Source: Onchidella celtica (lineage: Eukaryota > Mollusca > Gastropoda > Systellommatophora > Onchidiidae). From it: a stretch of 64,000 bases of DNA. Below are positions 31,476 through 43,726 of this stretch, one piece after another. Numbering within the stretch: position 1 is the stretch's first letter; every line of letters starts with the position of its first letter. A program made the position numbers and the translations under genes. The notes under the pieces were generated by a model that worked only from the letters and a program-made list of their open reading frames with translations, was not told the origin of the DNA and ran no database searches. The DNA is taken from positions 57,991,478 to 58,055,477 of the forward strand of contig OZ007571.1 of assembly GCA_963931925.1 (NCBI GenBank), read 5' to 3'.

Positions 31476-32686
31476 TTTCACCAATGGGAAGCTTTTACGT
31501 TCTACAATGTCTGACAATTAATTTGAACTCCTCATGGAGATCAGGTTGTGTATTATATCAATAGGAAGCGCTTTCAATCATTTATATACATGTAATCCAC
31601 AGCCTGACCTCCATGCAGTTACAGAGTTTTGTTCCATCCATATTTGATGAACTTTCACTGTTTCCAACTCTGAAGGAATTTGAAATGATGTGCAAGAATA
31701 GAAATATTTCATGAAATAATGATTAAAACATGGACAGGAAGAATCCGCATGGACCGCCCGGAATTCTTTCTTTTGACTGGCTTAGGAATAATGACAGAAG
31801 TAAAGACGAAAAGTCACCAATAAAAATGTGAAGATATTGTCTGAGAGCAGCTAATCACTGGTGTTACCAGAGGCGTAACTCGGGCTGATGTCGCTCAGGG
31901 CAAATAACAATAACAATACCGTACACGTATTGATAAATTGCACACTTTGAAAACTCCGTTCACGAATTAAAATTCTGGCTGAACACTTACATGTTGGGTT
32001 TACTCAAAACGGGTTATTACTCTTAACTCTTTGTACTACTGTAGCAAAAATAATAAACGTAAACTACACTTTCAGTGTTAATAAAACTACCCGCATAATA
32101 GGTGGGGCGTTAAGAAACACAATGACAGGGTTCCCGCGGTTCCTTGGAAATCAAAATTAAGGACCTTTAGGGCCTTTTTTGGACAAAATTTAAAAGATCT
32201 TTTACGGACCTTTTCATGCTCTTCCTCAATGACTTTCCGAATATTCTAGGATTTTATGTTTAAAACAATTAGCCTGTACATACTTCAATTTGTTGAGTAG
32301 GAGGTTGCCCTTTCAGAGCCTTTGCATTGGTCAGTCCAGTCAAAAATCGATAACGGCGAGACTTTAAATAGAAAAAAAACAAAACAATTGCCAAACATTT
32401 TTTGCGGCGCCACAACTTGACAAAGAATTTTTGATAGTCTGGTAGTTCAAGGACTTTTGGACAACGTTTGAACATGAAGGACTTTTGAAGGCCTTGAAAT
32501 CAATTTTTTTTAAAAAGAAAATTTAAGAAATCAAAAGACTTTTAAAGACCTGTTTTTAAGTCACCTGACTAACCATTGATTAGTTTTTGACAACACTGCG
32601 AGTACCTTTCAGTTTCTGTAGATGAGGAAGTTGATTTACTTGGTACATCTTCTAGACAAGAATAATGGTATATATATATATATATA
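31476..32686. other. Intergenic with a possible hAT-like remnant
   Basis: From about 32127, CAGGGTTCCCGCGGTTCC followed by repeated AAGGACCTTT/GGCCTTTT words, with opposite-sense AAGGACTTTTGAAGGCCTTG at about 32477, suggests a decayed inverted-repeat element. The ends cannot be fixed. The rest is unremarkable. Confidence 0.35.
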
Positions 32687-33682
32687 TCGGGTGATAACAA
32701 CTGCCAAAACATTGACACCAAATATCTCGCAATCCTTTTGATGAATCCGTGAGAAATTTTGGTAGAGTTGTGTCCATTATATGTGTAGTTCTATGTTAAA
32801 ATATCATTAAGATTTAATCATTACTTTTAAAGATAGTTTAGATTAAGTGAGTGTCTGTCAAAAATTAATAAAACAAGGCAGCTGATCAAGAACGATGAAG
32901 ATTTTAACGCAAATTCAGCTATCCAGCGCACAACAGAGTTGAGTATTTTTTCTCCAGAGCGCCTTTATCATGAAGAAAGCCGTTTTTCAAAGAAGATTAT
33001 GGTCCTTGCCGGAGTGTCATGGAATGGTAAAACTGATATTCATTTCATAGACACTAAAGTAAATACCGAGGAGTACATTCGTTTGGTGCGAGAAAACCTG
33101 CTTCCAGACTGTGAACGCTTATATCCAAAGAGAAATTTCATTCTCCAACAGTATGGAGCAACAGCACACACTAGTCATACAACTTAAAATTACATTTAAT
33201 CATTGAACATCACATTCATAAATAAAAATGAGTGGCCACAAGTATCCAGACCTTAATCCAATGGATTACTTTGTATGGAATGCTCTGATAGAAAAGGTCT
33301 ACGCAGGTCAGCGCCAACCGTGTACGGAGAGATTGCTACGGGAGAGAATTTTGGAATGTTGGGCGCAGATTTCTCTTGATGAAATCAGGAAAGCAATATC
33401 TGCTTGGAGGAAAACTTGCAGGAAGATGGCGGTCCTATCGACCATTTGAATCACTAAATTGTAACTACAGATTTTTTATTGTACATCATGTTTTTTCGCA
33501 TTTTGACCTACCTTAACGCATTACTACATAACTTTTTTTTTCAATGAAGCTGTTTCATTCACATTTCGTATGCATACACATTATGTAGTTACCCATACAC
33601 ATGTGAAATATCATTGAGATCGACTAAGTGGTTCATGAATTATAAAGCTTCAAATTTGGGGCAGTTTTTTTTTATCACCCGA
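32687..33682 (+). mobile_element. Dead mariner/Tc1-type transposon, ~1 kb
   Basis: The termini TCGGGTGATAA (left) and TTATCACCCGA (right) are inverted repeats extending, with gaps, to AACTGCC, and both are flanked by TA (32685-32686, 33683-33684), the target dinucleotide of this superfamily. The interior holds a transposase fragment. The total length is somewhat short for an intact element, and the N-terminal DNA-binding region is not recognisable. Confidence 0.88.
32939..33449 (+). pseudogene. Mariner/Tc1-like transposase remnant
   Basis: Blocks VLAGVSWNGKTDIHFID, NFILQQYGATAHTS and, in another frame, YPDLNPMDYFVWNAL appear in the order of an IS630/Tc1/mariner DDE transposase. The second catalytic Asp, normally in QQDGA, is Tyr here. 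Stops occur just after 33183 and a frameshift lies near 33240. The third acidic residue survives in the PDLNPMD block. Inactive. Confidence 0.87.
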
Positions 33683-33684
33683 TA

Positions 33685-34552
33685 TGTGCCGGCTTTTTCT
33701 TTGTATACCTCTCCTTCTCATCCGAGTTTCTAGCTTGTCAACAATTGTTTAAAACGTTATGATACGGAATTTACCTGGCACTGGAAAAAAGTTTACGGTA
33801 TCCCCTTTTCCCCTTTCCGTGGTGCATCCTCCCCCCCCCTCCCCCTTTGCCCTAACCACGTGCTTATTTTGCTCAATGGTTAATCCAGGCCTGCATATTG
33901 GGCCGTACACACCCACACTTTGGTTAAAATCATTGCAATTTGCCAGCTTTCACGTAATGACACTATAACAATCATGTTTGTGACTGGTACAAAAGGTTCC
34001 CATGCAATTTATGTAAATGCAGTCATACATGTCTATTTCTGTATCCACAAACAACACTTCAGAATTTTGCATGCACTTAACAGTAGCAGGGGCAAACAAA
34101 CCCCATTTCAGTCAGATAAAAGCTTCATTGTTCTGCCCACCGGAAAGCTGCGAGACGAGATAGCAATCACAGATGTAACTCTTGTCACTTGTCATATTCC
34201 GTTGTTAAAATTTAACCCTTCATAGTTCTTGAACATCTTCACTTACCATCCTGCTACAGGCGCCACTCGGTCTCATCCCAGTAATACGCACAAACAAGTT
34301 TTTTGTTTTCTCATGTACTGTATAAAGTTGAATTATTTTCCTTCAGCAACAGTCTCATGGGAATTGTTATAGGCCTACTTGAGCTTCGCTTAATGAATGT
34401 TTGTGTTTTTTATGCAAGCCTTTTTAAAGGAAATAATTTATACGCAACAACGTTTGGTCACGACCATGCTTTGTTAATATATTAGAGTTTTTTCATTAAA
34501 AAATGTGCATTTTTCTTTATGACCAGATGGTTATAGCCTACTGTGCAGATTA
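33685..34552. other. Intergenic, nothing recognised
   Basis: A CCTCCCCCCC run at about 33830-33845 and short non-homologous frames only. Confidence 0.5.
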
Positions 34553-35405
34553 TAGTTCCAATAAGATAAGATAAGATAAGATAAGATAAATTTTATTCGT
34601 CCTTGTACAGGGAAATTTGTTTTGATCATTGAATACATAACAATACAGTTACAGAAGCAGAAAGTATGATACATAGCGCGCACACACACATATATACACA
34701 CACACTGATAAATTAACTAAATTAACAAAATTAACAGTGCACACAATATGCTTCCCTAACTAAAACACATTGACCTGACACGCAGGACATAATTCAACTG
34801 TGCACAGATTACGATCAAGATGACATTATTGTAACATCCTAGTTGATGATGGAATAAACGATTTAAAGTAGCGCTCAGTTTTAGTTTTCTTTGACAACAG
34901 CCTTAAACTTCTTACAGATCTTATATATTCCTTGTTCAGGGGATGTTGGGGGTCATTTATAATAATATTAGCTTTTTTAATACAAGCACCAGTGTACAGC
35001 TCATCAAAATATGGCAGATCACAGATACAAATTTTGGATGCTTTTTTAATTAAATTATTGATCTTATTATTATCTTTTTGTAAGATGTTTCCTCCCCAAC
35101 AGACAACTCCATACATCAAAACGCTCTGAATAGCCATGGTGTAAAATATTTTCAGAATGCTTTTGCTAACTTTTAAAAAGCGGAGCTTTCTGAGGAAATA
35201 CATGCGCTGGTTGGCTTTCTTGTATACATATATGTTACATGCGCATGCCAGTTAAGCAATGAATCAATAGTAATGCCAAGATATTTGGCCTCTGTGACAA
35301 TTTCAACCTCTTCATTGTTGATAGTAAGAGGGCAAACAGGATCGTTGTTATTTTTCCTAAAGTCAAAAACAAGCTCTTTTGTTTTCTTAACATTCAGTAG
35401 AATAC
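34553..35405 (-). mobile_element. L2/CR1-like LINE 3' fragment with (TTATC)n tail
   Basis: On the minus strand, 35405-35240 reads LLNVKKTKELVFDF and EAKYLGITIDSLLNWHAH. A frameshift follows, then 35203-34826 has VLMYGVVCWGG, LIKKASKIC and FKSFIPSSTRMLQ, the RT C-terminal region of L2/Rex-like LINEs. The 3' end is the pentamer run AGATAAGATAAGATAA at 34563-34590, i.e. TTATC repeats on the sense strand. It is 5'-truncated and frameshifted. Confidence 0.75.
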
Positions 35406-35633
35406 GATTTCCTGTGGGGTAAAATGTCTTGAATGTGCAGTAGCTGATTTCTGTGCATCGACAGTGGACAGAATTAAATTTTGCCGTCTTTGATATGAAG
35501 AGAAGATTGAAATCTCAGTTTGATATACATTTTTTTTTTTTTTGCCCGACGGTCATTTTGAACTTCTCTTGGGGAAGGTCATAGAGGAGATTATATAGAA
35601 ATATGGGAATTTCTTATGGAAATGGGATGGGAT

Positions 35634-36487
35634 ACCCGGACAGTTTGCCTGCAGCCCTACCGGACATTCTGCCTACGGTCATGATGCCTGAAGGACGACA
35701 CGCCTAACAGACGCAGCTTATATAGGGACATCATGTTTATTTCATTTATTTTTATTTTATTTTCTATTTAATTTAATTTTATTTAAATATTGATTAAATT
35801 TTTAATGTACATAAAAAAAGAATAAAATGCATATACATAATATAAAATCAGTCTTAAATCCATGTTTAAAATGGATGCATTAAAAAAAGCATAAATAAAA
35901 TAAGATTTTCAAAAACAAAAAAATAAGTGCAAAATGGAAAGACATAGTAACCATGGAAACATTTAAATGCAATGAAATAAAAAAACAAATCAATGTAGAA
36001 TGGACGGAGATGGTCAGAAATTCTATAAATTCTGAGCAACGCCACGAAGATAATCCAGACCTGGGGTGCTGTCATACTTCTCCACGATGTTCTTGGGGCG
36101 TTGATTGGCATACTCGTTGTTTTTTTCATGGTTGGTGGCAAAGCAACTCCAGTATTGGCGTGTTCAATAAAGGGTTCGTTGTCAGCTTGTTGTCTACGAA
36201 ATCGATCTATCAGTCTACAAGTGTATGCGGCGTGAAAACTGCCAGAAGGGTTGGCAATCAGCAGAATAAGCACATCAAGTTGTCAAGGAATACTTAGTAT
36301 TTAATTTACAAGAGACCAACATAGTTGCGACTAAACGTCCTTTAGGCATCATGTCCGTTACGCATCATCCCAGTTAGGCATAATGTCCAGTAGGCATGGT
36401 GTTCTAAGTATAATGTCCAATAGACAAATATATACTGTCCGTACGAAAATTGTCCGAAGTCAAACTGTCTGCAGGCAAACTGTCCGG
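35634..36487. mobile_element. Inverted-repeat DNA element with GTCC/GCATAATG subrepeats
   Basis: CCCGGACAGTTTGCCTGCAG at 35634-35653 has its reverse complement at 36469-36487. Inside each end are degenerate ~20-bp units of the type AGGCATAATGTCCGT or the complement (35660-35720; 36320-36450). The 600-bp interior is AT-rich with no clear transposase. A non-autonomous TIR element is the best reading; superfamily unknown. Confidence 0.7.
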
Positions 36488-37497
36488 CCACGACCGGATG
36501 GCCACCGACAGGTTGGCACAGCTTGTCTGTTTACATTGTAATTTGTTTGATTTGTTTTTTAAGGAGTAAAGCGTTGAATTTGATCTAGACCCATGTCTAT
36601 CGAAGTATCTGAAAAGCATTTGACTGCCTTTCTGCAAGCATTTAGAAATAATCATTTGCGTAATTAAAGTAGGCTGACCCTCTTTACTTCTCCACATCCA
36701 TGATGTTGCCAGAATCCTTGACATGCCGACCAAACAAACAAAACAAAAAAAAATAACACTTGAGTCATTTTATGAACGACTATCCGTCTCTTCTTGCTTT
36801 CTCAACAAGTAAATGAATTCAAAGGAAATGAATTTTTATACGTATTTCCAAAGAGTAATAAATACAGGGAAAGGTGATATGTCAGTGTTTTATGCAGTTT
36901 GTAAGAAATTAATTTGTTGTAAATCAAAGTTGAATGGAGTCGGGAAGGGATTGATGGCAGTAGGGCTGAGCGTAGGGTCACAGTTGGGAAGGAAAAGGAA
37001 AAAAAAAAAAATACAAGTCTCCCTTGAAAGAAAATCTAATGAGAAAGACACATTGCTTAACTCCAAAATATACAAGACTGAGACATCACAGACAATATTC
37101 AGCAAAACCACACAAATTGAACTTTGGCCAGGGCCTCGTCTAGAGCCTGGCCGCCGGTATTACATATGATGTCGGCTACTTTTAGAAAGTTCAAACCACA
37201 CCTGCAAACGTGGACCCTGACGCATTGCTATAATCAACACTATACCTTATCTTAACCACACACTCTCAATATAACCCTAAACCATGACTGTAGCCTACTT
37301 AAAATACTTTGCTTTGGCTTTACTTCAAGTCCAAATGGCAGACACCCTTTGTGTATTTGGCTGGTGAGTTAACATGTTAGTACTTTTGGTACTGCTGTAC
37401 ATGTTCAAATAAAATGTTACACTGATTTTTTTCTTTTCTTCCTTTCACTCAAGTTTATGAAGACATCCTCTGGTAACTACAAACAGACAAGAGCATC
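36488..37497. other. Region 5' of the EGF/fucolectin gene
   Basis: Presumed to contain the promoter and 5' UTR. A 118-codon plus frame at 36813-37169 has no recognised domain. No TATA box could be chosen with confidence. Confidence 0.4.
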
Positions 37498-37576
37498 ATG
37501 TTCCTGAAGCTGACCCGCTTCCACTTAATTTGGCTGACATGTTTGATGATCATGTTCATGGGCTGTTGGACACGAG
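37498..37576 (+). CDS. Exon 1: signal peptide
   Basis: ATG at 37498 encodes MFLKLTRFHLIWLTCLMIMF then MGCWTR, a basic N-end and a hydrophobic core ending in small/polar residues, typical of a secretory signal. Donor GTAACG after ACACGAG, phase 1. Confidence 0.85.
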
Positions 37577-39672
37577 GTAACGGCCTGGAATGTTTGTTGG
37601 TGCTCACTGGTTAAAAGGTGTTTTACAGTAACTTAGGGCAGTTTCCAAAGTAGCTGGCTGTTTATTTGATTATAATGTACAACTGAGACAAAGATGAATT
37701 CATGGTCAGAAAGGACAGAATATGTAAGAAACTTATCCAGCATGATCCCAGGTGAATTGAAACTTTGAGTGCATAATATGTGCATAAACTTATGTAAGTC
37801 ACTGATTGTACATAGACTCTATACTCAACCATTTTTGGCCAGGACAAACAAGATGCCCAACTGGCAGGTTTGGACAGCAATGCAAGTACAAATGTCATTG
37901 TGATTCAGGCAGGAGAGGCGATGAAGATGATGGGTCCTGCAGCCCTGGGGTATCCTGCGAGAGAGGTTGGTTTGGACCTGCCTGTCAATACTGTAAGTCA
38001 ATTATTGTACTTTATTGTCAACACCACAAGAATATTTTCTGGTCTCTTTCCTGTTACACATCTCACACACACACATTATACACAATCATTTCACACACAA
38101 ACACATGCACACACACACATTACACCACACAGATAGACACACACACATACAGTGAGAGCATATTAGATGACTACCACCATCTGAAGTTGTCGCAAACAGC
38201 AGTCGGCTCTAGAAGTGAAATGCGGTCCCTGCGTCTGGGCGGATTCGAATACTGTATTCCGAATCGATAAGCAGCGGTGAATACACTGAGGGAGGAGTAC
38301 CTTAGGCTACTCGAGCGCCACTTTGTCAGATTGATAAGTAACGACGTGAGGGTCTAGTCAGTTTGTATCATCGAGGCCGTAGGCCGATGTTCGTCTGGGC
38401 AGTAGACAGATTGACATATCAGGGAAAGCCCCCGGGGTAGCTATGTATCATCTCTTTTAGCATCTGGTCTTTGGCGCTCGAGTACGGAACTCCTTCCTCG
38501 ATACGCGAAATCGATTCCGGCCACACGCAGGTAAAATGGCGAACGAGGCGACGGGACCGCATTTATCTGCTAGTACCCAGCAGTCAATAAAAGAAAGAAA
38601 AACTTCAACTACGCTAACAAGTTCAGTTTCACCAAGGGGGTCATGATTTGGTCTAAAATCGGAAATGGTCAGCGAAAGGGTGTCTAATTCCCATTGGATA
38701 ATAAATCTTGCCCGGTGACCCGCTGTCCCGTGTGAGTTATGTGTACATTTATGTACTCCCACATCTGTTGACTTTAACTATACAGTTCGTGTAACAATGC
38801 TTTGTTCAGCTGTTTCTACCAGAACTTTATCGTGTCCCAATGTTATGTTTGTGGATCTTTATTTTGTCTTATGTCTAGAGAAACTTTATATTGTACTAAT
38901 GTCTAAAATGATGCTTTTTTGTTTTTTATGATCATTTAAATAATTAGTTACAGGAACATTATAATGATATTATGGAGTAGATACTGATTTGTTGGGCTCT
39001 TGGTTGTTGTTATTATTTTTGTTTGTTTTTGTTCTCCTAAATCCCATATAATGCCTTGTTTCATTGATGGGTGAGGATCTGTTTGTTAAGGGCCTCAGCA
39101 TGGACTGAGAAGCTCTCGTATAGGGTTGATACATGTATAATTTCATCCTATATGATTTTCTGAACTATGTGTACTGTTAGGCTAAAAAAGAAAAATGATC
39201 AGAAATGGTGTTTTCTTTTCAAGGTGCTCCACAAATGAGTGACTTCTTTGTAATTTTTCATCTTTTTTTTTTTTCAAATCAAGTTGACCTGACCAACGAC
39301 AGTGTTGTAGAACCAAGCAATGTTGAAAATCTGATAATAGATGGTGATGACAGGACTTGCATCCAAAACTGGAATGTCAGAACTGTGACGGTCAAATGGG
39401 AAGATGGGATATCATACTTTTTCACATGGATGAGACTGCATGTGGCAGATGCTAGTAAGTAGAAAATCGATGTATAGATAGACAGGCAGCAGACCGTGTG
39501 AGAGAGAGATGGATGGGAGGAGAGAGAGGAGGAGAGAAAGAGAGAGAGAGAGAGAAAGAGAGACAGAGAGAGAGAGAGAGAGACGGACACAGAGACAGAG
39601 AGAGAGACAGACAGACAGAGAGACAGACACAAAGAGAGAGACAGACAGAGAGAGGGAGAGAGACAGAGAGAG

Positions 39673-39703
<31 letters not shown>

Positions 39704-42700
39704 GACAGATTGAGGGAGAGAGACAGAGAGAGAGACAGACAGAGAGAGGGAGAGAGACAGAGAGACAGACAGAGAGCGACAGAGAGACAGAGAGAGAGAG
39801 AGACAGATAGACAGAGAGACAGAGAGAGACAGAGAGAGGGAGAGAGAGAATGCTTCCCTTTTCAACTTTAGGTCCTCAATTCTTCTCAAAAGCCACGTAA
39901 CATGAAAGACAGTGCATAAGGAGGAAGAGGAAAAATAAGGAAGGAGACGGATGAAGGGGAACATTGCAACAAAAATGAACTCCCATGTAACATTTTTTGA
40001 GTTTTACTAGGTTTTGTGGTGGTTGTATTTAGGATGGTGTGGGTCTTTTCTTTGGCAGTTGGTTAGTTTGTTTGTTGTAAATCAGCTAACAGGAGTAACC
40101 TACTTGCCAATCAGTCTACCTACCACATCCCATCTCTCACAACTAATGGTCCATCATACCTTAATCCTCTCTGCCTCAATGACATTACAAGGGAGAAAAA
40201 CAAAGCTTGTATATAAACATATATCCAGTGGGGCAGAGTGGCTGCAGGACTCGCTGTGATAACGCAAGACACATTGTCCTTGAAAATTACTTTATGTTTT
40301 TATTGCAGTCCTCTTCAGCCTTAAGTGGAAAAATGAAAATATAATTTAAATGTACATTTTATTTTCTGATGTGTGGGTGAACTGTCTTCGTTGGCATCTT
40401 GGAAACAGTCACTACTGTTTCGTGTTCAAAATTCAATGGTTAGGTATACAGTTGTTAACTGAGGATAAGAAAAGGCGTTCTGCGATATCGTAATGTTTCT
40501 ATTGTATTAATATAATATAGATACCGTGGACTCCGTCTAAAGTGAAATCTCTTGAAATGAAAACTTGGTTTAAATGAACATTATATGCTTTGGTCCCACT
40601 TTATTGCTTCTTCACCATCAATGATAAATACTGGATTCAAGATTGAATGAACCAATCAGAATCAATTTCACTTAAAATGAGCTCTGCAGTGCTGAGAGTG
40701 CTGGTACACAGTCACTTTCATGTGAATGTAACGGAAATGAAGACACAAGAGCAAGCACACTAAACAAGGCCATAATGATGACTAACATACTTTCCAAGAA
40801 GAAAAGTGAACCTCTCTTAAAGTGAACAGATAGATATCTCTGGTCTAATGAAGCGTATTTTAAGTGACCTCACAGTCATAGTATGTAATGGTTAATTGGG
40901 GTCAGCGAGCGGTCAGCCTTAGTGTGCAGTTTTAAATATGCCGTCATTGTAAAACTCACTCAAAATGTGATAATCAATACAGAGCAATAATGATGTGATT
41001 TATGATCTTAATATTATTCACAGTGATATTAATAATGAACGCACTTCCCATTCAACTTTACAATGTTCATGGTGTGACTTGATAATCTGCAGTTTGACAA
41101 AGAGGTTAATACAAGAATTATGAAATGTATTCAAGTTGAAAATTCCACGTGAATGGGTCTTGGTGGGCGCATACTTTGAGGAAGCAAAATGTTATTGCTT
41201 CACTTGAACCGTAGCCACATTTTTTTCGGGGACGGTTAAATGAATTGTTCATATATATATATTCAAGTGATTGTCTAATTGCACCTAAAAAATATTTTGA
41301 AACAGTTAATCTAGCCGGCTGTTCAAATACATGTCAAAAAGATATTCTAGCCGATTACAAAATAAATCAATCACAAATAGAACAGCATTTGGTCAGCAAA
41401 TTTGATGTCTTGTCCTGATACACTTGTTTTACCTTTCGAGTCATCCTGTGTTTTGCCAGAAGTCCCATGTTGGAATCCGACATGGGTCCAACCTGTTTGG
41501 TATCTATCGCTATTTTGTAAGGTATTCAGTTGTTGACGGCCTGGCAGGGACTCAAGATTTAACTCTAATACAGCTTCGTTGTGCTGAATGAAACATAAAA
41601 CCCTAACACACAAAACAGAACATTCACTTTTTCTTTCTTTCTGCAGGTGTATTGCACAATTTCACCATCAACTTCAATGGGTCCACTGGCATGACCTGCA
41701 ATGAACAGCGGACTGCAGTCATCGATGAGAAAACACTGGATATTCATTGTAAAGTTGACCATCCAATAATTGAAGTCAATCTCCATGGAGCTGGGGTCAA
41801 ACGGCTCTGTTCGGTGCACATCAGTGGAGGTAACGGGATGCTTTAGTCATAAAAAAGAACCAGAAACTTCTGTCTGGCTGGCCAGTTTAATCCCAAATAG
41901 TTATCCTGGCAGAGTATTGGAATCGGAGGTCAGCGGTATTCCCCCTTTTTTTTTTTTAAATTGAAATTTATGACCATGAGAAGGAAAAAGATTCAGATGT
42001 TATTGTGCAGAAAATGTAACCATGTCCCTAATCCCCACTGTAATCCCTTTTAAATCGTAAAAGACATTTGAAATATATAGAGCAGTGATGTCTGTCCAAC
42101 CATAAGTTTAGGAAGCACGTTATTGTTGTAATCTGGCACAGACTGGTAATTTTAATAGAAGGTTGGTCACCGGTGGGTGGGTCAGCTGGTCTGTTTGTCT
42201 TTTTGTGTCTTTCTTTATTTAAACATTTTCTTAAAAGAGTAGATGATTAGCGATAGAGCTAATAATAAATATGAGATAGAGACAACGATTGGATTACTTC
42301 TCACAAAAATTCAGTTTGGTGCAGTTTCTGAACCCAGAAAAAGAGCACAGAGCACCTAGGCACATTATACTATCTGGAACAAGACTACAAAATGGACCAG
42401 TGGACATGTTTGCCTTGAACAAAACGACAATAACACCCAGCCCAAAACAAAAGAAAACAAAACAAAAAGCTGGGAAATTGATCTATCATGAGCAAAGCTG
42501 GGACATTCTTCTAGTTACTTATAATACATACATAAGAATTTTCAGTGAGGATAAAAAGGCATGACCTGAATTATTTGAATAAATTTGCATATTTATCAGG
42601 TGCAGCAAGTAGCCACTGCCTACGGTGCTTGTTATATATATCTATCTTGAGATATCAGATACATTTCTTCGTTGCTACATGACAGATGGGTTATGATATG

Positions 42701-43670
42701 ATTATGATATACACATGTTATGTTTCCCATTAAAGTTTTGAATTTTTTTTCTTGGAGTTAAAACCACACCTAACCATTAAACACACACACACACACACAC
42801 ACGCGTGCACGCACTCACACACACACACACACACACATTTACTCTTCAATTTTTAGTGTAATTTTCAGGATACAAACCTTAACATTGCAGTTTTACTACT
42901 ATTTCATTACTAATATGACGCATATCCTCAAAGTCACGCAGGTTTAACAAACTGTCAACTATTGTGTCCATCCTTATTATCTCTCTATGTACACATGTAA
43001 TATGTTTGTTATCTGTTGAATTGTTACCTTGAAGGTCGGAACGTCGCATTGTGTGTTGTAGTTCATATCTTCATTAATAAACATAGCTAAAATTGCTAAA
43101 ATTTATACATACATGTTTATGTCCAATAATAACTTTTCAGGTCGGAACGTCGCATTATGGAGAAATACGAGTCAGTCCAGCACGTACACATATATTCTAT
43201 ATAGGAAAGGAGTCTCATATGACGACAGTGCTTCTGATAACGCTGTTGATGGCAATACCAGTGGGGATTTTTTCGGCGATCGGAGCTGTACCCACACAAG
43301 GCAAGAGTTTGAGTCCTGGTGGCAGGTAAACCTGCAGCCAAGTGCGGTCAACAGATATGTCATTTATAACAGAGGTAAGTCTTAAGTTTTTGTTCTTTGA
43401 TCATTTTGTGTTAGTAGCTAATGAATCTGCTGCTGGTGATCATGATGGTAGTTGTGATGTAGTGATATGGTGTGTGTGTGTGTGTGCACGTGTGTGTGTT
43501 TTTTACAAATTTTATTATATGGTGTTGTACGTCCAGTCTTATGACTGTATGAGGTTAATACATTGTCAGCAGAGAGAGAGAAAGAGCCAGAGACAAAGAG
43601 AGAGAAAGAAAGAGAAAAAGACAGAAAGAAAGAGAAAGAGAAAGAAAGAGAGAGAAAGAAAGAGAGAGAG

Positions 43671-43726
<56 letters not shown>

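Noticed and set aside
39452-39964. Long open frames on both strands of the GA/GACA tract
   Set aside because: They consist of SLSL or RERE-type repeats translated from a microsatellite; there is no start context or homology.
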